Assembly: GCA_021814545.1 (NCBI GenBank)
Contig: JAKAID010000001.1
Coordinates: 1-41,589 of the forward strand
Length of the DNA: 41,589 nucleotides
From: a bacterium
GTDB lineage: Bacteria; Patescibacteriota; Minisyncoccia; UBA6257; GWB1-50-10
Direction: 5' to 3'
The notes below the pieces were generated by a model. That model saw only the letters and a list, made by a program, of their open reading frames with translations, was not told the DNA's origin and searched no databases. The position numbers and the translations under genes are program-made. Below, in pieces: positions 1 to 7,659 of this stretch. How positions within the stretch are numbered: the stretch's first letter is position 1; each line of letters opens with the position of its first letter.

Positions 1-360
<360 letters not shown>

Positions 361-543
361 TATCTACTACATAGTCCTTCGGGGCGACCGTAGCGGGTGA
401 TTCGACATGTTTCTTTTGAAATATGGTGCTGCTATAGGCAGCGAAGGTGTTGGCCGATAAACCTTATATGTCTCGGCTTGGTATCCAAAAAATACCATGG
501 GACAACTAAGAAAGTTCTGAATCTCAAACGTGGATAGCAAAAG
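361..543 (+). other. post-16S trailer, no gene recognised
   Basis: About 180 nt between the 16S tail and the terminator. It contains short hairpins (GCTGC-TATAG-GCAGC near 430-445; TGGTAT...ATACCA near 479-499) but no tRNA, no 23S 5' end and no convincing ORF. It is probably the 3' trailer of the 16S transcript and may carry processing stems. Confidence 0.5.
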
Positions 544-570
544 AATCTCCTTTACCATGGAGATTTTTTT
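544..570 (+). terminator. Rho-independent terminator after 16S
   Basis: Perfect 7-bp stem AATCTCC (544-550) / GGAGATT (559-565), 8-nt loop, followed by a run of T. It ends the 16S transcription unit before any 23S gene. Confidence 0.85.
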
Positions 571-580
571 GTTTGTAGAG

Positions 581-586
581 TATACT
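581..586 (+). promoter_or_regulatory. -10 box TATACT for the receiver gene
   Basis: TATACT lies 8 nt before the ATG at 595, so transcription would start at or next to the start codon (leaderless). No clear -35 is visible; that position overlaps the upstream terminator. Confidence 0.6.
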
Positions 587-594
587 AAAAAACA

Positions 595-984
595 ATGGCA
601 GACCGAAAACGCGTACTTATTGTCGAGGACGAACCGCTCCTTGGTAATCTCTTAAAACAGCGGTTCGAGAGTGAAGGAGTCGAGGTGCTTTTGGCGCGCG
701 ATGGCGAGGAGGCCATCAATGTGTTGCGCGGGACAAGGCCCGACCTTATTTTGCTCGACATTATTTTGCCGAAAATATCCGGTTTTGAACTCTTAGAAAT
801 GATGCAGGCGGACCCGCAGATAGAGAAGGCGCCCGTTATCATCACCTCGAACCTTGGGCAGGATACGGACGTGCAGCGCGGGCAGACGCTTGGCGCGATC
901 GAATACTTCGTGAAAGCGAAAGTTTCTATCGAAGAGCTCGTGGAACACGTAAAATCGGTTCTTGCGGGGATGAATAGCGTATAA
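595..984 (+). CDS. standalone response-regulator receiver (CheY-like)
   Basis: A 129-aa single REC domain. Visible landmarks are the acidic pair E11-D12, the phospho-acceptor D55 in LLDIILP, the switch Ser/Thr at S85 in ITSNLG, and the conserved Lys K107 in FVKAK. There is no output domain, so it would signal by protein contact, as CheY or PilG/PilH-like regulators do. Its position directly before the type IV pilus cluster suggests it tunes pilus activity, but no histidine kinase is in the window and this link is inference. The ATG at 595 has no Shine-Dalgarno sequence and sits 8 nt after a TATACT box. Confidence 0.93.
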   Translation: MADRKRVLIVEDEPLLGNLLKQRFESEGVEVLLARDGEEAINVLRGTRPDLILLDIILPKISGFELLEMMQADPQIEKAPVIITSNLGQDTDVQRGQTLGAIEYFVKAKVSIEELVEHVKSVLAGMNSV

Positions 985-1013
985 TCGCGCAATGCGCATG
1001 GTGATTCATTGTG

Positions 1014-1022
1014 TTATCCACA
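1014..1022 (+). promoter_or_regulatory. perfect DnaA-box 9-mer
   Basis: TTATCCACA matches the classic DnaA box exactly. It is a single copy in the 113-bp gap between the receiver gene and the prepilin, upstream of the prepilin -10 box. It could be chance or a regulatory DnaA site; no cluster is seen here. Confidence 0.35.
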
Positions 1023-1052
1023 CCCTGCGTGGCAATGTTTTCGGCGGCGAGG

Positions 1053-1058
1053 TATACT
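1053..1058 (+). promoter_or_regulatory. -10 box TATACT for the prepilin
   Basis: TATACT followed by an A-rich leader of about 33 nt before the prepilin ATG at 1098. The leader contains no Shine-Dalgarno motif. Confidence 0.55.
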
Positions 1059-1097
1059 AATATCAATAAAAATAAAGTCGTAAATCTAACACACACA

Positions 1098-1673
1098 ATG
1101 GATTCATTTAAGAAGGGTTTCACGCTTATCGAATTGCTTGTCGTCATCGCGATTCTCGCAGTGCTCGCTACGGTCATCGTCGTTATCATTAACCCGGCAG
1201 AGCTCCTGAGGCAGGCGCGTGATGCGACCCGTGTATCGGATATGGCAGCATTGAACAGCGCAGTAGCACTTTATTTGTCAGATGTGGCGACTCCCGGTCT
1301 TGGCGGCGCGAGCAATGCTGCGTGTAGCGTGTTGGCTTGCAAGATGACTTCTGCCACCATGACGTCCTCGTCGCCATTTTCTACCACCCCCGCTTGTTCT
1401 TCGGTAACCACGACAACACCCGATGGAACTGGTTGGGTTACTGTTGACTTTACGAAAATCTCATCTGGTTCGCCGCTCTCAAGGCTTCCACTTGATCCCG
1501 CGAATACCGGAACCTACATGTATGTGTATGGCTGTAATGGGTTGGGTTATAAGCTTGCAACCGCAATGGAGAGCACCAAGTACAGCAATCCAAACACCGG
1601 CGTAATGAGGAACACGTATGACGGTGGCACACGAGCGGATTTCTACGAAGTAGGGAACAGCCTTTCGCTCTAA
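1098..1673 (+). CDS. type IV prepilin (major-pilin candidate)
   Basis: A 191-aa protein beginning MDSFKKGFTLIELLVV: a short basic leader, the G|F-type prepilin peptidase site before FTLIE with Glu at +5, then a hydrophobic alpha-helix. The rest is Ser/Thr-rich with scattered Cys, which may form disulfides. The ATG at 1098 is preferred over upstream in-frame starts because it gives the canonical short leader and follows the TATACT promoter. It is the first pilus gene, has its own promoter and is followed by a hairpin terminator before pilB. That suits a major pilin made in larger amounts than the assembly proteins, though its role as the major subunit is inferred. Confidence 0.93.
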   Translation: MDSFKKGFTLIELLVVIAILAVLATVIVVIINPAELLRQARDATRVSDMAALNSAVALYLSDVATPGLGGASNAACSVLACKMTSATMTSSSPFSTTPACSSVTTTTPDGTGWVTVDFTKISSGSPLSRLPLDPANTGTYMYVYGCNGLGYKLATAMESTKYSNPNTGVMRNTYDGGTRADFYEVGNSLSL

Positions 1674-1696
1674 TTTGAAGATAATCGTGACACGGC

Positions 1697-1725
1697 CCGC
1701 CTCTCCATCGAGAGGCGGTGTTTGT
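1697..1725 (+). terminator. terminator after the prepilin gene
   Basis: Perfect 8-bp stem CCGCCTCT (1697-1704) / AGAGGCGG (1711-1718) with 6-nt loop and a T-rich tail (TGTTTGTT). The tail runs into the pilB -10 box. Confidence 0.75.
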
Positions 1726-1731
1726 TATACT
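1726..1731 (+). promoter_or_regulatory. -10 box TATACT for pilB
   Basis: TATACT ends 17 nt before the pilB ATG (1749), giving a leader of about 10 nt with no Shine-Dalgarno motif. Confidence 0.55.
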
Positions 1732-1748
1732 GGAACTATACTTCGCTC

Positions 1749-3467
1749 ATGATTTCTTTTCCTCCGGAAAAACTGAAAGAGATACTGCTCCGCGCGGGGA
1801 TAGTGCCCGCTGATACCTTCAATGCGTTTCTCGCCGAGGCCCAGCGCAAGCAGCAGAATTTGAGCGATGTGCTTATCGCGCAGGGTGTCGTGAATAAAGA
1901 GTACCTCATGTCGCTCTTTGCACAGTATTTGGGCGTAGAGCGCGTGAATCTTGGCGTGACAAGGATTGATGAGGCGCTCCTGAAGCTCGTGCCCGAAGAT
2001 GTGGCGCGCCGCAAGAAGGTGGTGGTGTTCGGCAAAGAAGCCGATGGGCGGTTTAAGGTGGCGATGGATGACCCAAGCGACCTTGAGACCATAGATTTTT
2101 TGATGCTGAAGCTCGGCGGCTCCGTGAAGCCCTACCTTGCGACCGAGGATGACTTGAACCGCGGGTACATGCTCTACGGCAAGCAGCTCACGCAAGACTT
2201 TAAGACTATCATCGAGGAGAGCGTGCGCGAGTCGCTGCGCGCCCGAGCACGGGGAGGGGGAAGTGAAACCGAGGGGGAGGACCTTCCCATTGTTGCTATC
2301 GTTGACAACCTTGTTTCGTACGCCATCTCGTCCCGCGCATCCGATGTACATTTTGAAGTACTCGACGACGGCATTCTGGTGCGGTACCGCATCGACGGTA
2401 TTTTGCACGAGATAATCAGGATGCCTAAGGAAATCCACCCCGCGATAGTCGCGCGCGTGAAGATACTCTCGAGTCTTCGCGTTGACGAGCACACCCACCC
2501 GCAAGATGGCCGCTTCCGCTACAAGGTGGGCGGCGGAGTGGTCGACGTACGCGTTTCCGTCATCCCTACGTTTTATGGCGAGAAGATAGTGATGCGCCTT
2601 TTGACCGGCGCACAAAAACCGCTTTCGCTCGCCGACCTCGGATTTTACGAGGGAGACATTAAGGTGGTGGAGGCGGCGGTCAAAAAGACCTACGGTATGG
2701 TGCTCGCAACGGGTCCTACCGGTTCTGGTAAAACGACGACGCTCTATTCGCTACTCAATATGTTGAATAGGCCCGATGTGAATATCGTGACCATCGAGGA
2801 TCCTATCGAATACGACATGCGGTATGTGAACCAAATGCAGGTGAATGTTGCTGCGGGCATTACGTTCGCCGCAGGGTTGCGCTCCATTCTTCGCCAAGAT
2901 CCGAATATTGTTATGGTCGGTGAAATCCGCGATGAGGAGACCGCGAACATCGCGGTGCAGGCGGCGCTCACCGGCCATCTCGTGCTTTCAAGCTTGCACA
3001 CGAACGATGCGCCGACCGCGGTGCCGCGTTTTATCGATATGGGAGTGCCTCCGTTTCTCGTGTCCGCGGTATTGAACACCATTATTGCGCAGCGTCTGGT
3101 GCGCCGCATCCACATCGACTGCATTGAGTCCTACAAACCGGACCCTGCATATTTTTCCGCAATCCAGCGCGAACTTGAAGTGAGTGGCGCCGCCGCGGGC
3201 GCGGTGAAAATCCCCAAGACTTTCTATCGCGGGAAGGGGTGCAACGTGTGCGGTGGTACCGGCTTCTTGGGTCGTCTCGGCATCTATGAGGTGTTGAATG
3301 TTACCGAGGCAGTGCGCAAACTCATCATCAGCGAGAATTTCAGCCTCGATAACCTGCGCCGCATCGCGCGTGAGGAAGGGATGAGTACCATGTTCGAGGA
3401 CGGTCTTCGCAAGGTGGAGCGCGGCGTGACCACTATCGAGGAATTGCTGCGCGTGGTGCGCGAGTAG
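1749..3467 (+). CDS. pilB: type IV pilus assembly ATPase PilB (GspE family)
   Basis: A 572-aa hexameric motor ATPase that powers pilus extension from the cytoplasmic face. The N-terminal third resembles the MshEN/GspE_N domain. The secretion-ATPase core follows: Walker A GPTGSGKT at about residues 322-329, Asp box after it, Walker B region VGEIRDEE near 390 and His box LSSLHTNDAPTA. The Zn-binding loop usually has two CxxC pairs; here the second is present (GCNVC, about 498-501) but the first reads HIDC (455-458), an HxxC variant that may still bind zinc. The ATG at 1749 is chosen over an in-frame TTG at 1722, because the TTG would lie upstream of the -10 box. pilC follows 38 bp later. No pilT retraction ATPase is in the window. 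Confidence 0.96.
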   Translation: MISFPPEKLKEILLRAGIVPADTFNAFLAEAQRKQQNLSDVLIAQGVVNKEYLMSLFAQYLGVERVNLGVTRIDEALLKLVPEDVARRKKVVVFGKEADGRFKVAMDDPSDLETIDFLMLKLGGSVKPYLATEDDLNRGYMLYGKQLTQDFKTIIEESVRESLRARARGGGSETEGEDLPIVAIVDNLVSYAISSRASDVHFEVLDDGILVRYRIDGILHEIIRMPKEIHPAIVARVKILSSLRVDEHTHPQDGRFRYKVGGGVVDVRVSVIPTFYGEKIVMRLLTGAQKPLSLADLGFYEGDIKVVEAAVKKTYGMVLATGPTGSGKTTTLYSLLNMLNRPDVNIVTIEDPIEYDMRYVNQMQVNVAAGITFAAGLRSILRQDPNIVMVGEIRDEETANIAVQAALTGHLVLSSLHTNDAPTAVPRFIDMGVPPFLVSAVLNTIIAQRLVRRIHIDCIESYKPDPAYFSAIQRELEVSGAAAGAVKIPKTFYRGKGCNVCGGTGFLGRLGIYEVLNVTEAVRKLIISENFSLDNLRRIAREEGMSTMFEDGLRKVERGVTTIEELLRVVRE

Positions 3468-3487
3468 GGAGGAAGGAAGAAATACGG

Positions 3488-3493
3488 TACAAT
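3488..3493 (+). promoter_or_regulatory. possible -10 box for pilC
   Basis: TACAAT 12 nt before the pilC ATG, consistent with a very short leader. No convincing -35 was identified, so pilC may equally be read from the pilB transcript. Confidence 0.4.
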
Positions 3494-3505
3494 TAATTCA
3501 CACGC

Positions 3506-4708
3506 ATGAAATTTCGTTTTATCGCATCGCAGGCAGATGGCCGCATCGTTGAGGGGGATATCGAGGCGCGGAGCGTTCAGGATGTGCTCTCCTACCTCGC
3601 GAAGAACGGGTTAAAACCCGTGAGCGTAAAGCCCATCGAAGAAAAGGGGAAGGCATCGCTTTTCGCGCCGAGTATTAGCATTACCGACCAGATATTCCTC
3701 ACGAAGTATCTCGCGCTCATGCTCCGCATCGGCACGGGGCTCCTTGAGGCGGTCAATATCCTTATTGCTGATTTTGATAAGCAGGCCATTCGCGACATTC
3801 TTTTTGAGGTGCGTGCCGCGCTTGAGGCGGGCCAGCCGTTCTACACGACGTTCGCGAAATATCCGAAGATATTCAGCAACGTGTACATCAATCTCGTGAA
3901 GGCGGGCGAGGCGTCCGGTAATTTGGAGAAAATTTTCGCTGATCTTACTGAAACTCTTACGAAACAAAAAGACCTCCGTGACCAATTGCGCGGGGCGCTT
4001 GTGTACCCCGTCCTTCTCCTCATCGGCTCCGTTCTTATCCTCGTGTTCCTCATTATGTTCGCCTTGCCGAAGATAGCGAACGTGTTCATGGAGGGCGGCT
4101 TCAACCCGCCCGCGTTCACGAAGGTGGTGTTCGCGGTCGGCTTTTTCTTCAACTCGTACGGCCTCTACATTCTTGGATTCTTCGCCGTGCTTGCGTTCAT
4201 CGCGCTCTGGCTCAATTCCACTTCGGCCACATTCCATAAGTTCCTTTCGAACATGGTTTCGGGGTTGCCGCTCGTGAAAACCGTGCTGAAGAAGATGGCG
4301 CTCCAGCGCTTTGCCTCAACGCTCGCCTCGCTCATCAAGGCGGGCATGCCGCTTACCGAAGCGCTTGAGATAACCGCGGGCGCGGTGGCGAACGAGGAGG
4401 CGCGTGCGGCCTTAGTGCGTATCTCGCGCGAGGGCCTTGCGAAGGGTCTCACGATAGGCGAAGCGTTCCGCAGGGAACCATTCTTTCCGCAGACGGTGAC
4501 GAACCTTGTCGCCATCTCGGAGCGAGCGGGGCACCTTGATGAGGTGCTTACGACGCTTAGCGAATTTTATACGAAAGAAATCGACTCGTCCGTCAAAGAG
4601 CTCGTCTCATTCCTTGAGCCGGCGCTCCTCCTGTTTATCGGCGTGGTCATCGGCGTCATCGCGCTCGCTATTATCGTCCCTATCTATCAGCTCACCACGC
4701 AGTTCTAA
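3506..4708 (+). CDS. pilC: type IV pilus inner-membrane platform protein PilC (GspF family)
   Basis: A 400-aa polytopic membrane protein with the T2SSF architecture. A cytoplasmic N-terminal region carries the usual degenerate GDIEARS/NGLKPVSV start. Two homologous cytoplasmic four-helix domains follow (about residues 65-190 and 265-385), each ending in hydrophobic segments; transmembrane stretches lie near 168-190, 210-235 and 370-395. PilC couples PilB rotation to pilin insertion. Length is normal for the family. It is followed after 4 bp by the first LamG pseudopilin, so the genes are probably co-transcribed. Confidence 0.95.
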   Translation: MKFRFIASQADGRIVEGDIEARSVQDVLSYLAKNGLKPVSVKPIEEKGKASLFAPSISITDQIFLTKYLALMLRIGTGLLEAVNILIADFDKQAIRDILFEVRAALEAGQPFYTTFAKYPKIFSNVYINLVKAGEASGNLEKIFADLTETLTKQKDLRDQLRGALVYPVLLLIGSVLILVFLIMFALPKIANVFMEGGFNPPAFTKVVFAVGFFFNSYGLYILGFFAVLAFIALWLNSTSATFHKFLSNMVSGLPLVKTVLKKMALQRFASTLASLIKAGMPLTEALEITAGAVANEEARAALVRISREGLAKGLTIGEAFRREPFFPQTVTNLVAISERAGHLDEVLTTLSEFYTKEIDSSVKELVSFLEPALLLFIGVVIGVIALAIIVPIYQLTTQF

Positions 4709-4712
4709 CGGG

Positions 4713-5834
4713 ATGAGGCGCATGTCCAACAATCGTTCCGGATTCACCCTTATCGAAATGCTCGTGGTCGTTGCGATGACCGCCATTTTCGCGACGATGG
4801 GTTTTGTGTTCCTGGGCTCGTATCGCGGCAGCCAGAACCTTAAGAAGACGCTTGATGAAGTTTCCTCTCTCGTTCAAGCGACGCAGAAGCGCTCGATTAC
4901 GCAGGATAACGGAAGCCAGTGGAACGTGCGCTTTTCAAATACCACAAGCTCGGGCAGTCAGTATCTCAGCTTTTCAGGCGCGAGTTTTAGCACTTCAAGC
5001 GTTGATCGCACCTATGGTCTTGCGCGCGGCATCATTTTCTCGAACCCGTTTTCGGGCTCAACATACGATGCGCTATTTACTCCCATTACGGGGGCGCTTC
5101 CTGAAAAAAAGATTATTTCGATGGTTGATGGAAGGGGCGACGGTCTCGTAGGCGATCTCATTTTGACCACGACGGGGCGCACGACCAAACGCAACGAGAA
5201 TGGGTTGGTGGGATATTGGCACCTTGATGAGGGAACGAGCACCGTTATCCATGATGCATCGGGAAGTGGCAACGATGGAAATCTTGCGATTGGCGCGGGC
5301 GGCACCCAAACCGTTCCTGCACAGGCATGGGCTAACGGAATTTCAGGCAGGGCGGGAGGCGCGCTCAGTTTTGATGGAACCGACGATTACATGCTGGGAC
5401 CAAACTCGAGTTCGGTGCAGCTCGCCAAAGGAACGGTAACCGCATGGATAAAAACTTCGAATGCGGGAGTGTCATACCGTGGCATTGTCGTGAAGCAGAA
5501 CGCGTACGGAATGTTCCTGAAGGATAATATTTTCATCATTTACGATTGGGGTGGAGGCGACAGAACCACCGGTATCAATCTCGGCGACGGTGCGTGGCAT
5601 CAGGTCGGCATGGTGTTCAACGTGGGCGTCACAGGCGGTACCACGCTTTACATCGACGGCGCGGCCGTTGCCACGACCACCATCACTTCCGCCTCGCAGA
5701 ACGTTGCCGTCGTGCTCGCTTCGGGGACGGCAGGCGTGTCGCAGAGCTTTTCCGGTCTTATTGACGAGGTTCGTATCTATAATCGCATGCTTTCCGCGGG
5801 CGAGATAGCGAGCGAATACAATGACCTTAAATAG
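4713..5834 (+). CDS. pseudopilin with C-terminal LamG domain
   Basis: A 373-aa protein starting MRRMSNNRSGFTLIEMLVVV: short leader, prepilin peptidase site G|FTLIE, then a hydrophobic helix. Residues of about 40-160 form a Ser/Thr-rich pilin-like head. From about 165 to the end is a LamG/concanavalin A-like jellyroll: GLVGYWHLDEG, a DASGSGNDG segment, SFDGTDDY, TVTAWIK, WHQVGMVF, LYIDG and the terminal GLIDEVRIYNR signature. LamG domains typically bind glycans or proteins with Ca2+. The protein would place an adhesive module on the pilus, perhaps at its tip, for contact with a host or surface (inference). A start at 4722 is also possible. It overlaps the next gene by 14 bp. Confidence 0.92.
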   Translation: MRRMSNNRSGFTLIEMLVVVAMTAIFATMGFVFLGSYRGSQNLKKTLDEVSSLVQATQKRSITQDNGSQWNVRFSNTTSSGSQYLSFSGASFSTSSVDRTYGLARGIIFSNPFSGSTYDALFTPITGALPEKKIISMVDGRGDGLVGDLILTTTGRTTKRNENGLVGYWHLDEGTSTVIHDASGSGNDGNLAIGAGGTQTVPAQAWANGISGRAGGALSFDGTDDYMLGPNSSSVQLAKGTVTAWIKTSNAGVSYRGIVVKQNAYGMFLKDNIFIIYDWGGGDRTTGINLGDGAWHQVGMVFNVGVTGGTTLYIDGAAVATTTITSASQNVAVVLASGTAGVSQSFSGLIDEVRIYNRMLSAGEIASEYNDLK

Positions 5835-7212
5835 GAATGTCCAATATCAAATGACTAATGACAAAAAGGGGAGGGGGCGCTTTCTTATTGGAAATTTGTC
5901 ATTTGAAATTTGTCATTCGCGCAGCGGTCAGTCTCTTATCGAGGTGGTAATAGGCCTTGCGATAGGCTCTATTCTTATCGGTGCTGCTGCATTCGCGATT
6001 TCCACGATGCTTCAGACGAATCTTGCGGCGCAGAAGGGCCAGGCAGCCGCAGCCCTTGCGCAGGAACTTCTCAATAAGGCAAAAGCATACGGTTCTGCGA
6101 ACTGGCAGAACCTGTACGGACTCTCAAAATCCTCGAGTACGCAGTATTTTTTGAATGCCTCAGGGACCGCCTACTTCGTGGTGCAGGGGAAAGAGGGAGT
6201 ACTTGATAATGATGTAACGAGTGGTATTTTCGGACAATGGAAGTTTGATGAGGATGCGGCAAGCACGAGTACTATCACCTACGACGCATCGGGAAACGGG
6301 AACTATGGCACACTTATCAGTAATCCCGTGCGCGCGACATCGACATGCAAATTGAGCAATTGCTTATCGTTTGATGGTACTAATTATGTTCAGATAGGGG
6401 GGCAGACCACGCTTGGTACCACGAATCAGCCTTACAGTATTTCTCTATGGTTTAAGGCGAATAGCGTTGCTGGTGGCGTTTTGTTGCATATGGCGGGCGC
6501 GGCAAACGGTCTTGGATGGTGTCTTCCTACCATGGGGTTCACTTCGACGGGCCAACTTTCGGTTCAAAATTGGAATAATGGTTCAGTGAGCGCTACCGCG
6601 GTTAATGTGACACCCACGGGACAGTGGATTAATGCGGTCGAGACATGGGATGCAACGGGTGGTTTGCAGCTTTATGCGAATGGCGCGCTTGCGGCAGCAA
6701 CCCCCATGGCCGGGTATACAGCCTCGGGCGCGTCTAATTACATTTGGCCCGCGTGGGGCGCGACGGCGCTCTGGTGCAGCACCGGACAGATAACGAAAGT
6801 AAATTTCAACGGCTCGATAGATGATGTGCGCGTCTATAATCGTGCGCTTTCTGCGGATGAGGTGCGGCAGCTCTGGAACAGTAATGTATTCACCCGCTAT
6901 TTTTACGTAGAAAATGTGTGCCGCACGAGCGATGCGTCGAGTTCTATTTCCGGTGTCGCGCCCTGCGGCGGCGGGTCGGGCGATGACCCTTCGACCCAAA
7001 AGGTGACATCAGTCGTGCAGTGGGTAACGGGGGCGGGGGCCGGCATCACGACGCTCTCCGACTATCTTACGCGCTGGAAGAACGTGATATTTTTACAGAA
7101 CGATTGGTCGGGCGGTCCGGGAGCGTCCGGCCCCGTGACAACGCCGGGGAATACCTTCGCTTCGTCCTCGGACGTGAATTATAGCAAGGGCATTCGTATC
7201 CAAGGGCTCTAA
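5821..7212 (+). CDS. second pseudopilin-like protein with LamG domain
   Basis: A 463-aa protein with an unusually long N-terminal leader (about 38 residues) before SGQSLIEVVIGLAIG, a prepilin-type site in which the usual FTLIE is QSLIE with Glu kept at +5. A LamG domain spans about residues 135-355 (GQWKFDED, YDASGNGN, SFDGTNYV, YSISLWFK, QWINAVETW, GSIDDVRVYNRALS), followed by a Cys-containing region of about 100 residues. The long leader is encoded by a repeat element (about 5842-5919). It overlaps the upstream LamG gene by 14 bp, so translation is probably coupled. A minor pilin or tip adhesin working with the upstream protein is the likely role. The true start is uncertain because several ATGs lie in the leader. 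Confidence 0.87.
   Translation: MTLNRNVQYQMTNDKKGRGRFLIGNLSFEICHSRSGQSLIEVVIGLAIGSILIGAAAFAISTMLQTNLAAQKGQAAAALAQELLNKAKAYGSANWQNLYGLSKSSSTQYFLNASGTAYFVVQGKEGVLDNDVTSGIFGQWKFDEDAASTSTITYDASGNGNYGTLISNPVRATSTCKLSNCLSFDGTNYVQIGGQTTLGTTNQPYSISLWFKANSVAGGVLLHMAGAANGLGWCLPTMGFTSTGQLSVQNWNNGSVSATAVNVTPTGQWINAVETWDATGGLQLYANGALAAATPMAGYTASGASNYIWPAWGATALWCSTGQITKVNFNGSIDDVRVYNRALSADEVRQLWNSNVFTRYFYVENVCRTSDASSSISGVAPCGGGSGDDPSTQKVTSVVQWVTGAGAGITTLSDYLTRWKNVIFLQNDWSGGPGASGPVTTPGNTFASSSDVNYSKGIRIQGL
5842..5919. repeat. short palindromic/direct repeat element inside a prepilin leader
   Basis: The right arm contains a perfect 13-bp direct repeat, GAAATTTGTCATT at 5891-5903 and 5905-5917. The left arm contains TCAAATGAC (5847-5855) and AATGACAAA (5857-5865), which are inverse complements of GTCATTTGA (5898-5906) and TTTGTCATT (5895-5903). 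A G-rich spacer separates the arms, so the element could form a hairpin. It is AT-rich against its surroundings. It lies in frame at the start of the second LamG gene. Confidence 0.75.
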
Positions 7213-7219
7213 AATTTCG

Positions 7220-7225
7220 TATACT
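7220..7225 (+). promoter_or_regulatory. -10 box TATACT starting the envelope operon
   Basis: TATACT 9 nt before the ATG at 7235, directly after the stop of the LamG gene. It predicts a leaderless or near-leaderless transcript for the 7235-14405 run. Confidence 0.6.
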
Positions 7226-7234
7226 AAAACAGAT

Positions 7235-7654
7235 ATGGTGCAGATAAAGAATTTCAGCGAATCGCTTGAAAAGGACCTCCAGCGCCTGAATGTCGAGATA
7301 GAGGCGCGCAAGCGTGAGGGGTCGCCCGTGCTGCTCACCGAGCGCGATATCGTGAAGCGTTCCTTTGAGCACATTTCCGAACGTACGTCCGCACCCGCGG
7401 GGATCGCCGCGCCGCACGCCGCCTCTCCCGTCCCTCCCGCGCGACAGAGCCCGTTGCCAAGCTATCTTCAAAAAGGGGACTACGCCGACGAGGTGCGCCG
7501 CGAGGTTACCCGGCTCGTCGAGTACGCATTCTCGGGAGGGCTCGCGGGCGCCATCAAAGAATCAAAGCGTCATTCTGCATTCGTGCAGGACGCATTCCAC
7601 GATGCGCTTGTCGACAAACTCCTGCCGGAACTTAAGCGCCGCGGCATGCTCTAA
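7235..7654 (+). CDS. small hypothetical protein preceding the VirD4-like ATPase
   Basis: A 139-aa soluble protein I do not recognise by family. The N-terminal 50 residues are charged and predicted helical. A Pro/Ala-rich linker follows (about 53-75), then a helical C-terminal domain beginning YADEVRREV and ending ELKRRGML. There is no signal peptide or membrane segment. The gene lies 5 bp upstream of the VirD4-like ATPase and shares its promoter, so a role as an accessory or substrate-adaptor protein for that ATPase is plausible but unproven. Confidence 0.85.
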   Translation: MVQIKNFSESLEKDLQRLNVEIEARKREGSPVLLTERDIVKRSFEHISERTSAPAGIAAPHAASPVPPARQSPLPSYLQKGDYADEVRREVTRLVEYAFSGGLAGAIKESKRHSAFVQDAFHDALVDKLLPELKRRGML

Positions 7655-7659
7655 CACTC

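Noticed and set aside
547-553. CTCCTTT as the true 16S 3' end after an intron or insert
   Set aside because: It is part of a terminator hairpin, and no intron-like splice features were seen between 352 and 547. Kept only as an alternative in the anti-SD finding.
1725-2615. Open frame of about 296 codons antisense to pilB
   Set aside because: Same pattern: opposite a well-conserved ATPase, no start-site context and no recognisable domain.
4506-4712. N-terminal extension of the first LamG pseudopilin into pilC
   Set aside because: The extension is Ser/Arg-rich out-of-frame pilC sequence; the prepilin leader starts naturally at 4713 or 4722.
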